The translations under genes were made by a program, and so were the position numbers. Of a stretch of 64,000 bases of DNA, positions 1 through 13,849 are shown in pieces. The notes under the pieces were generated by a model. It was given only the letters and a program-made list of their open reading frames with translations, was not told where the DNA came from and made no database searches. Origin of the DNA: Datnioides undecimradiatus (taxonomy: Eukaryota > Chordata > Actinopteri > Lobotiformes > Datnioididae); NCBI GenBank assembly GCA_008933995.1, contig WARS01000036.1, forward strand, positions 4,192,419 to 4,256,418, in the 5' to 3' direction. The stretch's first letter is position 1. Each line of letters opens with the position of its first letter.

Positions 1-1062
1 GACGTGTGCCTTCACTCTAAATGTTTTCCTCAGGACAGGTAGTGTCATTGAAGTGCTGTTGGCAGAGGCAGTCTGCTGCGAGATTAGGTGATTATAAAAT
101 GCAACGTCACAATCAGTTTTAGCCGTAATCATAAATGTTTTGTGTGAGGAGGAGAGAATCGCTCATTTTCAGCTCTTTGCGTTTTGTTTACCGCTGTCAG
201 CGAGTGAATAAAAGGCAAGGTAAATGGAGGTAATGGAATCTATATCTGCATATCAACTCACTTTGAGGATTTAATGGTGCGGCGGTAGTCTCATTCGAAA
301 TCCATTAATATTCTGTTTAATACAGCTAAATGCTGCTAACTGTTTTTAACACTGGGAGACAGTCTCTGGGCTGTCTCTGTTTGTGCTGCCAGCACATCCA
401 CAACATCAGGTCGATGGATAGGGAGGCTATAAGTGACTGTGACAGCCAGTTTACAGTCAGTTTACACGCGTCTACTTTTCCGTAAAGCTACATTACGTCT
501 GCAGGCAGCAGGATCAGCTGCGCAGCGCTCTTTAGCTCAGTCAAGTCAGATAAATTCTGATTTTACGAAACAAAAACACAACTGGCCCATAAAATATGAC
601 AAATTGCAATACACCAAAGCACCAACAGTATATAAAATAACAGCTTGTGCACAAACCGTGCTGGAAAGCGTTTACTCTAATTAAATGTACAACATGCCGC
701 TGCTAATGATGCATGCTTATTTAAAGCTGCATTCTTCAGTACCATATTGTTACAATGTACAGCACCAGTGCACACTGTCTGCCCAGCATCAGTTGGCAGG
801 CAGGTTGGCAGGTTATTGACTAGCTGGTAAACATAGCACAATGTTTATTTATCCATTGAAGACTACTTATGGATTTATTATTTAAGGTTTGTGCCACAGC
901 AGCACTCCACACCAGAGTATAAGAAGTACAAGGAATACCACTGTATACATATTTAAAATACTTATTTATGTACATCTTTTATTGTGTATATAATTATATA
1001 TGTACCTAATATTTTTCATCATATGCTGTTTTGTACTTTTCGACGTGCCTCAGGTGGTCACT
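1..1062. other. upstream intergenic sequence, nothing recognised
   Basis: Mixed-complexity, moderately AT-rich DNA. A short open frame at 433-684 has no family resemblance. No promoter or RNA gene was recognised. Confidence 0.6.
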
Positions 1063-1137
1063 TCTCTTGATTTTGTCAGCACTTTCTGACTTATGCCTGT
1101 GAAAAGCACCATATAAATGACTTTTACTTACTAATTA
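1063..1137 (+). mobile_element. probable LINE/SINE 3' tail fragment
   Basis: CAGCACTTT, a short gap, then GTGAAAAGCACCATATAAAT and a CTTTTACTTACTAA tail resemble the 3' end common to fish L2/RTE-like LINEs and their SINEs. The standard form is a GTGAAAGGCGCTATATAAATAA-like motif followed by a short tandem tail. Only the tail is recognisable; the body upstream, if present, is too decayed to define. Confidence 0.45.
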
Positions 1138-4100
1138 GTTAGGGCAAAATGACCCTTCTGAAAAAGAATCAGGGTAGCATAAACCCAATATCACACTGAA
1201 ATGAAAACAAAATTGCAAATTTCAGTCTCGGGCTAGACAACCGCAGACAACGCTCACTGAAAGCTTTTAAATAACTCCTGATTTCTGTAATATATTATAA
1301 TGGAAACTGGAAAGATTCTTAAGCAGGTTCAGGAAAGATTCAGGTTATGCCAGTCATAGTTGACGTGTGGTTAGGGTTAAACTTGTGATTAGTAATTAAT
1401 AAAATGCGACCACTGACTGCAGGTCTGTGATGGGATGTAAACTCCAGCTACTCTTCCTTTCCACCTTGATGCTTCCAGGAGATATATCTTTCTTTGCTTT
1501 CACTGTAACATTGAGGTGTAGAACTGATCAATACAGTTGAATGCCTCAGGATACTGGCTGCTCTTTATACGTGTCTACAATGTAACCAGGGCCTGGTTTC
1601 ATGATGATTGTTTGGAGTGGTCCGTCACATTTGGTCACACTTAATATTTCCCTTAGATTAGTCTGATACGAGCTGAACAGTTTCACAATCAGACTTATCT
1701 GACGCTCAAAACGTTAGCCGCCCTGCCCCCAGGCTTACTATGAACTAAGAGCCATGTTTCTATGGCAGCAATCAGTAACATCTGCTCACTGGTGATGAGA
1801 AACAACAACAAAGAGGACAAACATCTCATAATTTGTGGTTCAAAAACAATGTTGTGGAGCAAGTCATGGGAAGGGAGAGGGTATTAGAGTGCAAAGCAAC
1901 CTGTTGGACGTACTCTACTCACCAGACACGACGTTGCCAGTCATTTTGGTTCAAAACTATCCAGAGCCCGACTGCCGAGTTAGCAGAAATACTGAGTCCC
2001 GCCACACTGAACAACCACAGGATCTCAGTTCTGCTACTGGAATTTCTCTGTATCGTTACATTCTTCACTGAATTTTCCCTGCAAAATGTCCATATAATGG
2101 TTGAACTTTTCCATCATTTTCCAGACGTCTATCTGAGGTCTTAGTTAATTAAAGCCACAGTCACAGCGTATCTTTATGAAACCATCCCAGTTGTTGGCAA
2201 CCCAGTGTAATTGTACACTTTCCATTGTCTTCCACTGAAAATTGGTCAATTTCATTCCAGTTCAGGGCCTTTTGGTTTGTTTTAATGCCACAGCTGTCCC
2301 ACTATATTCAAATCCACTTATCCCTTTTTGCTAATTTCATTTCTGCTTAGTCCAGCTACACTTTACCAGTAGCTTCAGTGTCTTCTAGTCTCAGCGCACA
2401 CTGCTATAAATCAGCCTAGTTACTGGTAACAGTTGCTGGGAACCTTGTCCCTGAAACCCAAAATGATCATTTTAAGTCTCTCATTGTTTGAGTGGTTGGC
2501 TAACCTCCTGGCTTGGGAAGAACATTATCACCATAAAGACTACCGCATGTCATTTGTGTGTCATAAACACACACACACACACACACACACACTAAGGACA
2601 CATGCACAGGAGCCACCTGGCAAACCTCAAGAGGTAAGAGATGCAGTGATGAGATGTGTTGCTTTCTGATTATATTACACAGGAAAAGTTTCAGATCAAG
2701 TAGTGAGGGAAACGCTCTGTCCTTGTCCATGATTTGTTTTGGTTCCAGCCTGGGCCCAGTTCAGTGGTTTCTGGGCAGGGGAAGCTGGCACTGTGGGGAC
2801 ATCTGGACGCAAGAGGGGAGCGTCCGCACAGGCAAACTACAGGGACAGCCGTGCCAGAGAAACAGGCCCCCAGATCTGACGCCAGTGTTATGTTAATTTG
2901 ATTTGTTAATTCAGTGGCCCTGTTTGAGGGAAATCTGCCACCAACACCTGCCACCGTTTCCAAAGGCAAGGACGCAGATCCACTGTGACACCGGCTTCAT
3001 TAAATAAACAAACCAGGTCCCCAATAACAGCATTTGGTGGAAGGCACCATCAATTCTTATACATTTAGATCACAGCGATTAGAGATGACACTGAGGAGCT
3101 GCATCCCACTGTTTCGCAGACGCACGGGGTGAAGCCTTCGTGCAAGTAAACGTGCGTCTCTGCGCGTTGTGTCTACGCCTGCGCCTGCCTTTGTGTGTGC
3201 CACGTTGTTTGCAAAGTGCGAGAGGGTGTGTGAACGCGCCAAGTGTATTTTCATTCTGTCTCCCAGCTTCACCGCCAGAAAAGATGGCGACTGATGTATT
3301 TTTCAGGCATAGTTCCACAATCAAAGAGGCTCTTGTGGCCTTTCTGATGCGTCATGTAAATTTTATAAAGTGTGGAGCGGAGGAGAGTCGGAGAGAGCAA
3401 CTGCAGCTCTGGAAAGCCTAATGTCTGTTTGCCTTTAACTCTGACAGGCTGTCTTTGCTCCTGTCTATCTTACTTCCCCTCCACTTACTCCCTCCTCTGT
3501 GGATCAAGGCCGGTCAAGGAGCATCTCACCACAGGGCCCGATGTCAGACAGAATGTGTGGACGTGAGTGGATGTCAGCGCTAAACCGGCTCTCAGGAAAA
3601 AGGGGAAAGTCAGGAACGGGGAGATATCAAGGCACAGACCTGGCTGCAGCCACGCAGCCTTATGTTTGGTTTGCATTACGGAAGAAGGTCACGCTGTATG
3701 TGAGATGCCTGCTTCAGCGTGTGTCTGTGTTGACGTGTTTACATGTTTCGTCTCAGTAACGCTCTTGGACAGGGAATCCAGGCACTCGCATATTTTCCTC
3801 AGCTGCAGTTCTGGCAGGTCCTCTGCCTACTGTGTGCTTTTCTAATGATTCAATTGGCTCAATGAGCATATGCTCTCCTCTGCGTCATAAACCTCAATTA
3901 GATGTGTTGTAATGTGATTTGAGCGGGTGTGTGTTTGAGTGCGCGTGTGCAAGGGCAAGTCGATGTGTGTAGGTTCATTGGAGGAAAGAGGCAGAAAGGC
4001 ACAATTTGGTCGTTTGATTTGCAGCGCGTTTTATCTGATGTGGACTTAAAACCTAAAATCAGAATATCTCCATCTGTATGTCGGACTGTCATGAAATGCT

Positions 4101-6279
4101 TTACATGAACACTTCCTGGTTTCTTTAGAGCATTTTCACTGTGTACTGATAAAGGCCAAAATGCCAAGCAAGCCGCTGTGCCATCTCTGCTGCAACTGCA
4201 GATCTAAATAAGTGAGAATGAGCTTTTAGAATGTTAATTACATAAATCCAGCTTTAAATTTCAGGACCGCGTGCATTCACCCAGTTTATACATTTTTTGA
4301 GGTCACTATTGGGTTTCATATTTAGTCACAGAAGCATTTGTACTTATTTTGATTGCTGAGCACCCTGTTCAGCACATTATTTTCGTTTTCTACCCACATT
4401 CTCTTCGCTTTTTAACTCTAAGAGCAGTTGGTGATTGGATCATTTTAACTCCCCTACGGCCCCAAGCCAACAACCAGCCCACACCCACATAAGGCCATGT
4501 TGCAGAAGTGGTCTGGTCCATTTTCAGCAGCACAGACAGACTAATGGTTATAGAAATATTATAGGAACACTACAGGCAGCAGTGTGTCTCTCTATGATCT
4601 TCTTCCATGACATGTTGCTACTCGTCACACCGATTGTAAAGGTGACACTGTGAAGCACAGCTGTAGGCCACATTTTAGTACAGAATGTAGTGTATAGTTT
4701 GGAGAATATGTTGGATCTAAGATTAAACTGACAATAGAGCAGGTCTGGGAGAAACTGGCGTAATTACAAATTTGTCTGTCTTTTTGCAAACATGTGCCCA
4801 ACTACCTAATGAGCGGATGCATTTTCTGCTCTCCTGATCAAAAGACCTATGACAGAAGACATTTACCTTGTGTAAAAGTCTGAGGAAACACAGCTGAGGA
4901 AACTGCATGTGTTGTAAACCGATGGCCTTCTCCTCCTAAAAAATCGGAGCATTTTTCAGTGAATAACATTAACAAATGTGTCCCTATTCCAACAAATCTG
5001 AGCCTGCAAAGTGTCACAGCTGTGGCTGTTCAGAGAGGCTTTACCTTCCAGTTTAACCAGTTAAACTGAAAGTCAACAGTTCATAGCTGCACCACCTCAT
5101 GTTCTCAGCTGCCACGTCGCCCCGCCTGCCTGGGATGTTTACTGCTAAATATTGATAGACATCTGGAGTGCCATTCATCCACTCTCAAACTTCTGTGTGC
5201 CACTGAAGTAGTCCCAGCCCTCTTCTCACACACACACACACGCAGACAGACAGACACATGTACACAAAGGCACCTGGGGAGAGGTGTTTGGCATCACTGC
5301 AAATCAAAGGTCTTGGCCACAAAATCAAGCCCCTGGAATTTAGAAAGATTGGCTTCTTTCTCAAAGGTGCGTTGTCTTGGCAAAATCCTGTATTATGATT
5401 AGACAAATACACCTTTGCTTGATAACTGTATTAATACAGACTCTGCATCACAAAATCATCACAAGCGCAGGTGGTAATAACATTGTGTCGCTGCCTAACT
5501 AAACCCAGGCTGAGCCTCACACATAGTGTTTGGAGAACAAACAGCAAGAGTTTGGATCCATTTCTTTTGTCCCTTTGCTCGAAACAACATCACAGCGTTT
5601 CGGCCCCGTGCCACTGGTGCTGCATTGTTTGTGCTTGTCATCTAGAACAATGGCAGAGGAAAAGACCTGGTGGCAAATTTGGAATAAACAGAGTTTTTCA
5701 GCAGTTGTGTTTTCCTCACCACAAGCCTCTTCACGTTACAGAGCGATACTTGTACGGGGTCAGACTGGAAACATGTGTTGTGTGAGCACCATGGAGAGAA
5801 TGCTCCTCCGTCTTATTAGTGGGGAACTCAGAGTACACCACACTGGGGTTTACTCGACATACAAAAGAAGGAGATACAGGAGGAAAAAAAACAAGGCTCT
5901 TTTGTCTTTTCTTAATTATTCATGCCCGGGAGGGATGCTCTCTCTCCTTTGTTTTTGTCAGCTGACACATGTACAGGTGTGCAGGCAGTGTGTGTATGCG
6001 TGTGTTTCTATATTTGTGTTTTTCTCTGTCTGTGTTTTTGTAATTGCTGAGAAGTGCCAGTTTTAAATGCACAAATATTTCTTTGTCTGTGTTGCGCGCG
6101 TGCGTGTTTTGCGCCTGTCTTACAATGTGTGCACAATGTGTCTGTCAGCGCCAGTGCACATGGGTGACACGGAGCCAGATCAGTCACGTTGGAAGCAGCA
6201 GCTTTTCTCCTCGGTCCAAATCAAAGAAAGGAAGGGAGCGTAACAATGAGCCCAGCAGTTTGAGCTGATGGGCTCTTTA
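1138..6279. other. upstream intergenic sequence with short microsatellites
   Basis: No gene supported. (CA)n runs occur at about 2566-2592 and 5228-5243. TG-rich stretches at 3160-3240 and 5970-6150 create long open frames by composition only. No RNA gene was recognised. Confidence 0.6.
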
Positions 6280-6740
6280 AATCCACCACAGACAACAGCA
6301 GCTCAGCGACGACCCTGCCCCGCGCTCTAATCGCTTCAAATGAAGTCATGAAGGAAACGCAGCACAGCCAGCCCGAGCTCTCCTGTTCCGCAAGGTGCAG
6401 CAGCACTTGTTTGTGCAGAATGTCTGGCAATTAAAAATAATTGGGAAGCAGGTTTGCCCGCGAATCTTCCAAGAGTGCCAGTTATGATCTAATGAAGCTT
6501 CATTAGGCATGCTGAAAGCTGAGAGCGCCGTATGACAACGGCAATTAGCCAGGATCATAGGCAAAAAATAATCATTAAAAAATACCTCGGCCAAGATTAG
6601 CTTTTCACTTAATGACCAATTCATTAGCTAATTGATTTTTTATTAGTTACAGGCAGAGACGACTGTTTGGGGTACTGGTGCCGGTAATTAACAGCATTTA
6701 CGCCATTAGTCAATCGCCTAATTTTCCAGGAAAACAACTT
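6280..6740. promoter_or_regulatory. candidate distal regulatory block upstream of shox
   Basis: High-complexity, repeat-free sequence about 7.5 kb before the gene. It has a dense run of TAAT-type cores: CTAATGAAGCTTCATTAGG, GGCAATTAGCC, AATCATTAAA, CTTAATGACC, TCATTAGCTAATTGATT, TTATTAGTTA, GTAATTAAC, CCATTAGTCAATCG and CTAATTTTCC. It includes the palindrome CCTAATGAAGCTTCATTAGG (6489-6508 as the reverse reading). The look is typical of conserved non-coding elements at homeobox loci. Conservation was not tested. Confidence 0.45.
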
Positions 6741-9299
6741 TGGAGGGGAGCATAGCTGGAGGCTTAGGGCCATTTGCTTTTTTGCTCCTCTGCTGTGTTA
6801 TCTCTTTAATATCGAGAGGGGAATCATCTTTCAGCTTAGGGGTTGTTAACACGCACTAATACCTACTGATTACCCATTCATGTCACGTGACCACGTGTTT
6901 GGTGCCCAGATCCATCTGAGCGGAGATGGATGGGTGAAGGGATGGGAGGAAGGGAAGGAGGGTTGAGAGAGGTGATGTAATTAACAGAAAAAAAAAGAAG
7001 ATCAGGAATTGCACTGCAAATTTGTTATATTCTATATTTAACATGACACTGTTTTCAGTACCACATCTGCGCAGCCTGCACCTATAGATTAGGTGTGTCA
7101 AATGAATTGAGTGGGAATTAGATTAATTATTGCTCTCAGCTGGTGAGGCTGCTGTGGTCCTCCGAGGGTCTTCATCCTTCAATCAACCCCGAGTTCAAGT
7201 GGACGGAGATGGATGGATGAGTAGTGACAGGTGCTCTCTGCCTACAGCAGCTCACTGAGCTATCAACTGGCTGCTTCTAATGACTGTCTATAGAGGGCAC
7301 GTATACCACTTGCTCAGGTGAACCAACACAATAAACATATAATACAAAATGTAGCTCAATACCAACATAATCAATAACTAAATGACGGCCTGTCAGTGGT
7401 TTTCTGATCTCTGATTGGTCGGAGGACATCATCACAAACGTCTCATTGAACTCCTTAAATTGATGGTTGTCTCTCAGCGACGGAAAAACATACATGTTTG
7501 ACCGTTTCGGGTAAAAAGAGCATTTTTATTCCATCGTCGTCTTCGTTGTCCACATGCATCTTACTCCAACACGTTTCCCTCTGGCCGCTCACCTTCTTCC
7601 AGTGCTTTATTTTTTTTTTCTATTTCCCAGCTTTGCAATAGTGCCAGTGCTCGTCAATGCAGTTTGTCCAACAGATGCCCAAAATGTCAAAGCTGATGGA
7701 CGCCATGATAAGTCAAAAATATTGCATGCAACTCCTACCTGTAGTCTGTGTCTCAATGCCACATCCAAAGCTGTCAAACTTGGTTTGAGGTCTGCCGAAA
7801 GTGGACTCTGGCTCTGGCCTCTGTCTCTTTCAGAGATGAGAAATTCAAAGGGATGAGATGATAGACATGTCTGATAGGAGAGAGGCAGTGATTTGGTCCA
7901 TCAAAGCTCGCCTTCAGCCAACAGACACAGCCTGCGGCACATGCCGGATCAGTCTTACATACGTACGTGTGTGTTGCTGGGTCACAGTGCAACGTACGAG
8001 TAAGTGAAACCTTTCCTAAATGGGCCACTGAGCCAACTTTATATAGTGTGTGAACTGGTTTTACAGGGCCTTTCTCGTCAGGGTTCCAGCTACAGAGGGC
8101 ACTGCCGTCTGATCGCACACTAACCTCTCAACACGTCAAAACAAGCCTCTTCTTCATGCATCCCCATCCTCATCCTAATCTCCAGCATCTGTTCTCCATT
8201 CCGCCTTTCTCCCTCTGCTCTACCTCACTGTTTTCCTGGACAGACCCTTCTTCCATGTTTTCTTCACCTTTTTTTTATCCCCCAATCCCTCATCAAATCC
8301 CCTCCCTCCCCTTCTGTCTCTCCTCTGTCTCCTCTGTCTGAGTCGGGTCTTCGGTTCTGTTAATTAAATCTAATGAAGTCATCTATCAAGGACTCCTCTT
8401 TTCTCAACACCACAACGTAAATCACTCTGTGTAAAAGAAGCTATTCCTCTTTCTGCCTCTCTCTCGCTCTCTGCACTATAAACAGAAGACAGACTCTCTC
8501 TCTCTCTTTCTCTCTAGACCAGGCTTTAATTGTCTGATTGAGAAAGTGTAGCATCACTCCATAAAAGCCAGTCCGCCTCAAAAGGCCGTTCTCCGGCTGA
8601 CACCAGAGGGACCCCTTATAGCCTGCTGTGGTGAGACACACACACATACACACAAAGCCAGCGACTTAAAACAGACACTTATTGTAAACGGGCCTCACTG
8701 GTCTCTGAAGACGTTGTTAACATGTCTGTGGGATGGTTCCCCTGCCAAGAGGGAACTTGATCCATCTCCACATTTACAAAATTAATTTCTATTACAAGCT
8801 GTGACTGACTAACACCGTCCAAATACGGATTTATTTGCTCTCGCAACGCGCAGTAGTGATTTCAAATGGACAGCAGTGAAGGATCGAACTGAAATCAGCA
8901 TCAAAATGACCGCCTTTCTGGTTATTGCTGTTTTGTGCAATACTTCTTCTTCTCTGCTTGACGCTGAACAATAAAAATTAGACAATTACATAAGTAGCAC
9001 TCTCTTCTTCTTCTTCTTCTAAGCACTCCAGGTCACCGCGCCGTGTCCCCTTCCAAAGATGATGACGCAAACCTGATGCAACACAATGTACACGAGGAGC
9101 CCAGACACATCTAAATAATGTATAAATGATACATCTTGTTAGCCTCGACTCACAGGTTTAGCTGTGTTCTTGTGCACCAAATGATCAATGTCCTCCTATT
9201 ATCCTCATGCACTCTCTTCAGTTCCATTCCCGACTCTCCCCGCCTCTCCTCGGGTCTTTCATGTTGCCCTCTGGGAGCCAAACAAAACATGGTTTTCTA
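6741..9299. other. upstream intergenic sequence, pyrimidine-rich in places
   Basis: No gene supported. C/T-rich stretches cover 8150-8340 and 8446-8516. A (CTT)n run is at about 9003-9020. Apparent open frames follow from this composition. Confidence 0.6.
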
Positions 9300-9620
9300 C
9301 TGCAAATAAGGAGCTAAAACACCATGTGATCAGCCATGAATTATTTGAAGGCTATTGATTTGTATAAATTGTTGCAATTCCCCAGAGTATTTGACCTTAA
9401 GAACAATGCAATCCTATAAAGGACTTAAGAAAGTACTCTCATTTTTGTATAAATGAAAGGCTCAATTTTGAGGAGATGTTAGTAATTAATGGGTAGATTT
9501 AAACTAAAGTGCAATCTGTGGCTTGTTAAGGAGAGAGAGGGTGAAAGAGAAGGAGTTTGTGTTTGATTTCCGAGCATTGTCAGTGGATTACTGTGTTTTC
9601 CCTGCAAATCTGCGCTGCAT
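9300..9620. promoter_or_regulatory. candidate regulatory block upstream of shox
   Basis: Repeat-free AT-rich sequence with CATGAATTATTTGAAGG, CTATTGATTTG, GAACAATGCAATCC (SOX-like ACAAT), TCAATTTTGAGG and TAGTAATTAATGGG. Candidate status rests on complexity and motif content alone. Confidence 0.3.
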
Positions 9621-11007
9621 TTAAGGATATAATGTCAATTTCATGCCTTTTTTTCCCCCCTCAACAAGAGGCCCCAGTGCCCTGTGGGTAGATAGCAGTT
9701 AGAGAATACACAGGGAAAAATAACAATCCAAAAAGGAGAACCAACATATTCCCAAAACATCCCAGTCGAGTGTGAGTTAATGTTCAGCACATTGTGGTAT
9801 TTTCATGTTGAATTTTTTTTTTTTTTTTTTTTTGCCCCGAAAGCCTCATTTAGATGGCAGACAAGGCTTTTGAACACAGAACAAGCCTGTAAGTCTCCGT
9901 GGACCGCTGCAGCACTGCAAAAGGACCTAAATGAAGGCAACCAGACAAAGTAGCAACCGCGAGATCCCTGCACCCCGCAGACAAGCCAGAGGAGTCTAAT
10001 AAACAAACACACAATCACTGTCATTAACGTGAATGCGAGTTAAAATCCTCCTCCTCCTCCTCCTCCTCACAGGAAAGCCTGAAATGTATCTACCAGGGGA
10101 AGAATCCAATTTTCAGTCTCTGCACAGGACCACGTCTGTGCGGCAACTCTGCATTGCTGAATCAGATTCAAGCACACCACTTTATTGCGTTTCTTTCCAT
10201 GCTCCCCTGTCCCTGTAGTATGAGATGATGATGTTTGGAGATAAGCGCTGCTCTAAAAGATGCATTTTGGTCACGGAAATCGTATTAGAAACTCGAGGTG
10301 CAGTCGTCGCTTTTTAAGTTCAATTTTCAAAACTCACCCCGCTCTCTTGGGGCCAAGTATAACATTTAGACAATCGCATCTGTCACATATTATGATTTGA
10401 CTGAGGCAGGGCATACTATCTTTCCATCTCCCTTTTACACACACACACACACACACGCATTTTTATACACAATCATGAGTAAAAATGTCACCCTCTGACT
10501 ATTTTAATACCCAATATTAAGTTACTAAATGATTTAGTTGTTGGCTCGTCTCATGCATGGGGAAAAAAAAAAAGATGTTGGCGGATTTCCAGAAGCTGAG
10601 ATCTTCATTTAGGATCATCAGTCTCTTCACACATGAGGGATTAGCATGGCAGAGGGAACAGGCTGAAACAGCGCTGTGGCATGTGTGCGGAGTGGAGTGA
10701 GGACTTGTGTCCAGGCAGGCAGCGGCTGCTCCGACCCCTCCCCTCGGTTCTCTTCCCCCTCATCTCTAAACCTAAATACAACCAGGACCACAGGGATTCA
10801 AACCCTGGCACGGGCCACAGGGTGCTAACGCGTTTTGTTTCTAATATTTGACATGCTACCCAAATCTGTGAATCTGATGTGTGATCAGTGGTGGCAAGGT
10901 GCTCCTAATTTGCTCATTGCTTTGCATTGCTACACTCTGTCCCCCACTTTCTCTCCCTCTGCTCCATACTGTCTCTTCACAACCCCCTCCCCTCCTCTCC
11001 CTCCCAT

Positions 11008-11039
<32 letters not shown>

Positions 11040-13099
11040 CCCAGGTCTCTGCTCTCCTTCAGCCAGCGCAGACTCATTTAAGTCTGCTGATGTCTTGATA
11101 ATGTTCCAAAGCCTTCACAAGCAGGTAGAGGAGGAATTCCTCATCTCCCTAATTAGCAGTAAATGGACGATCAGGGCAGGAGTAGTAGGTTTGTGAGCAG
11201 TGAAAGACAGAACGTGTCACCTCCTGCAGCTCAGCGAGGATGATATTTTACTTGCAACTCAATGCAAAGAAACCTGCAGCCATGTTGAATACTGGCGCTC
11301 ACAATACTTCCAATAGATTTATTAAAGTGGAAAAACATCATATTTATCCATATTTTTCTGAGTAAGATGGCTGAGCTCTGGTGATCACGTGCTGTAATTG
11401 CTCCGTTTATTTAATTTAGCGCTGAGGTGCAAGCAACTGTTTTGCAATGGGAACAAACACCAACAAACAGCACACGTGGTGTTGCGATGGGAGGAAAAAC
11501 GTAGCGCAGCCCGTGTTTGACACAGACCTCATCAATCAAAGCTGATCATCAGCGGTGATGAATACAGATGGACGTTTAAATTAGAAATTTAGAAATCAGA
11601 AAAGAGGCGCCGTCTATTAATTGAATTTACTGTTCCCCATGGAAACAGTAAGGAGATATGAAATAAACCCTTAAAGTAATTGGAAGCAAATGATATAATA
11701 ATAATAATAGTAATAATAATAATAAATAATAATAATAATAATAACGTGGTTTATATTATTTATTTTATTAGCATTTCTTTTAAATCTTTGATTGGTGCGT
11801 TTGCTGCACGCTCTTGTCTCTTGTCCGTCCTGTGGTCGGCCACACTAACAACAACCATTAAACAACAACCATAGTGACAATAAAGAAACATCTGAATAAT
11901 TAAAACATTAACGTGCCATTTTTATTTTTTTTTCCGGGAGCGCACGTGCAGCAGGGAAGGTGCTGGGATCAGGAAATGAACGGCAAGTGAAAATATGATT
12001 GAGGGCCCCTTAAGAGTTTTTGGCCACTAAACCAGAAGTGACACCAGCGTTGGTGCGTGTAAAGAGCATCCCTCCTGGCTTCTTCTGATATTCCTCCAGG
12101 CTACAATGATTGGACACCACATGCCTCAAATCTGTGAGATTACAGGCACCTTTTTTATATATATATATATATATTTAGAAAAAAAGAGCTGGTAATTTTT
12201 AACCGTCAGCGCCGGTGTCTTATGATGATCTGTAAAACAAAATAAAATGAAGTGTGAGAAAAAGAAGAAAATTCAACTCTTTTGTTTTATAATGTGTTAT
12301 TTTAATTGGGCTATGTGTTCGTCATTCATATTAAACATAAAGTGCCTATAGCCTCTGGCTATATGTTTTCCTTTATTATTCTGGGTGAATACTATGCTGC
12401 ACTGGATAATTGTAAATCAGCTGCACGGTTGAAGTGTATATCTTCACAGCAAATGTACTTACACCTATGCTGGCTCACAAATGTACAACTCTGCCTGCAC
12501 AGTGTGATGAGAATGTGTTTTTGGTTTTATATGTGTAAAATATTCTCACACCCAACACTGATGTTTTTACATCACGCGTTAAAACGACCACTGAACAAAT
12601 AATAAAAAAAACCTAAATCTCTTTTTTTTTACATCCCAAAGTTTGATGGCACGTGCAGCAAAAGTAAGATATTTCCTTTCATTTCAATTTTAAAAAGCCC
12701 CTAGTGCTGGTGGATTATTTCGTCACACGCGCGCACTCAGACGGTCGCATTACTATCGCGCAAGTGCCCTTTGTAAATGCCACTTTATTGTGGATGATAT
12801 CGAGGCATTACCACAGGAGCGCAGATTTGCGTCTTAAAGAGGATTTAGGTCTATTAACAACAAAAGGCGCAGTTCATGGCACAAGGGAGAGACCCCGACT
12901 TGTGCGTCAGCCGCAGTGATGTGAAGCGGGCTCACTGATAAATGGAGAGACATCAAACCGAGCTGGCTAGGAGAGCTGAGATATGAGACTTCACAGGCGG
13001 GTTGCTCAGGGCGGGTGGCATTCCAGGGATCACACTCCTCTCGGCCTTTGTGCCGTGTGCTGGACTGATGAACGACTTAGATAACGTTAAGCCATTATG
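9621..13099. other. upstream intergenic sequence with simple repeats
   Basis: No gene supported. It contains a poly-T tract (9813-9833), (CTC)n (about 10049-10069), (CA)n (10437-10457), (CT)n (about 11012-11038), (AAT)n (11695-11744) and an AT run near 12154-12172. Confidence 0.65.
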
Positions 13100-13270
13100 T
13101 CACTTATTCCCACATGAAATCCTGTGAGGGAACATTTTTTCACCGCTGATATCTATTGATTTGCTGTTCCATATGTGTAACCGGAAACCGCAGCGGATTA
13201 CGAGCGAATACTCAAAAGGGAGCCGAATTTATAACAGCCAAATATTAATTACAGCATTAACCCGCCGTTG
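13100..13270. promoter_or_regulatory. candidate regulatory block about 1 kb upstream of the shox TATA box
   Basis: Repeat-free block with GATATCTATTGATTTGC, CCATATGTG, GGAAACCGCAGCGG (RUNX-like AACCGCAG), and AAATATTAATTACAGCATTAA. It is flanked by a poly-C tract (13306-13317). The motif reading is by eye. Confidence 0.35.
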
Positions 13271-13556
13271 TGTACGTGTTGCTGCTAAATGCTGCCCACT
13301 TCCCACCCCCCCCCCCCTGTGATTTCAAGTTTGCATTTTGATTCGAATACATACAATGAATGCATGTTTACATAAAGACGAGAAAGCCTAAAACACCAAA
13401 AAATGAAAAAATAAAAAATAAAAATCCAGCAGCAGAACGTGTGGGAAACAAAGAGTTTTGGGGGGGGGGTTATTAATTTTTACTGATATTAAATGAACGC
13501 TGTTAAAGTCCCGTGGGGTTTTTTAAGAATATTTAGAAAATGAGCAAGACCATATA

Positions 13557-13587
<31 letters not shown>

Positions 13588-13849
13588 CATTTAATTAACA
13601 ACTTTTAAATTCTGCTCTGAAATGCTTGAATCTCTCCGGGATTGCGTTTTTTTCCACTGCCGGACTCCAACATTAGAGAAGTATAAGTCCAATCAGCTGA
13701 TACACCAGAGGTTATAGGTGGCTTATGACCCGAGTCGTGCACAGATTAGCTTTCAGACATATTTGTCAACTCAACAAACAGCCCCCCTACCACTGCAGAA
13801 AGAGAGAAAAAAAAAAATAATAATCAAGGGGCTACCCCACGATCCCGGC
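13271..13849. other. low-complexity stretch before the shox proximal promoter
   Basis: It contains poly-C (13306-13317), a G run (about 13459-13468), an AT dinucleotide run (13553-13573) followed by poly-T (to about 13587), and an A-rich run near 13806-13817. No gene is seen. Confidence 0.7.

Noticed and set aside
5530-6066. 178-codon open frame on the + strand
   Set aside because: It has no domain resemblance, its end is made of TG-rich repeat sequence coding Cys/Val runs, and no splice or promoter context supports it.
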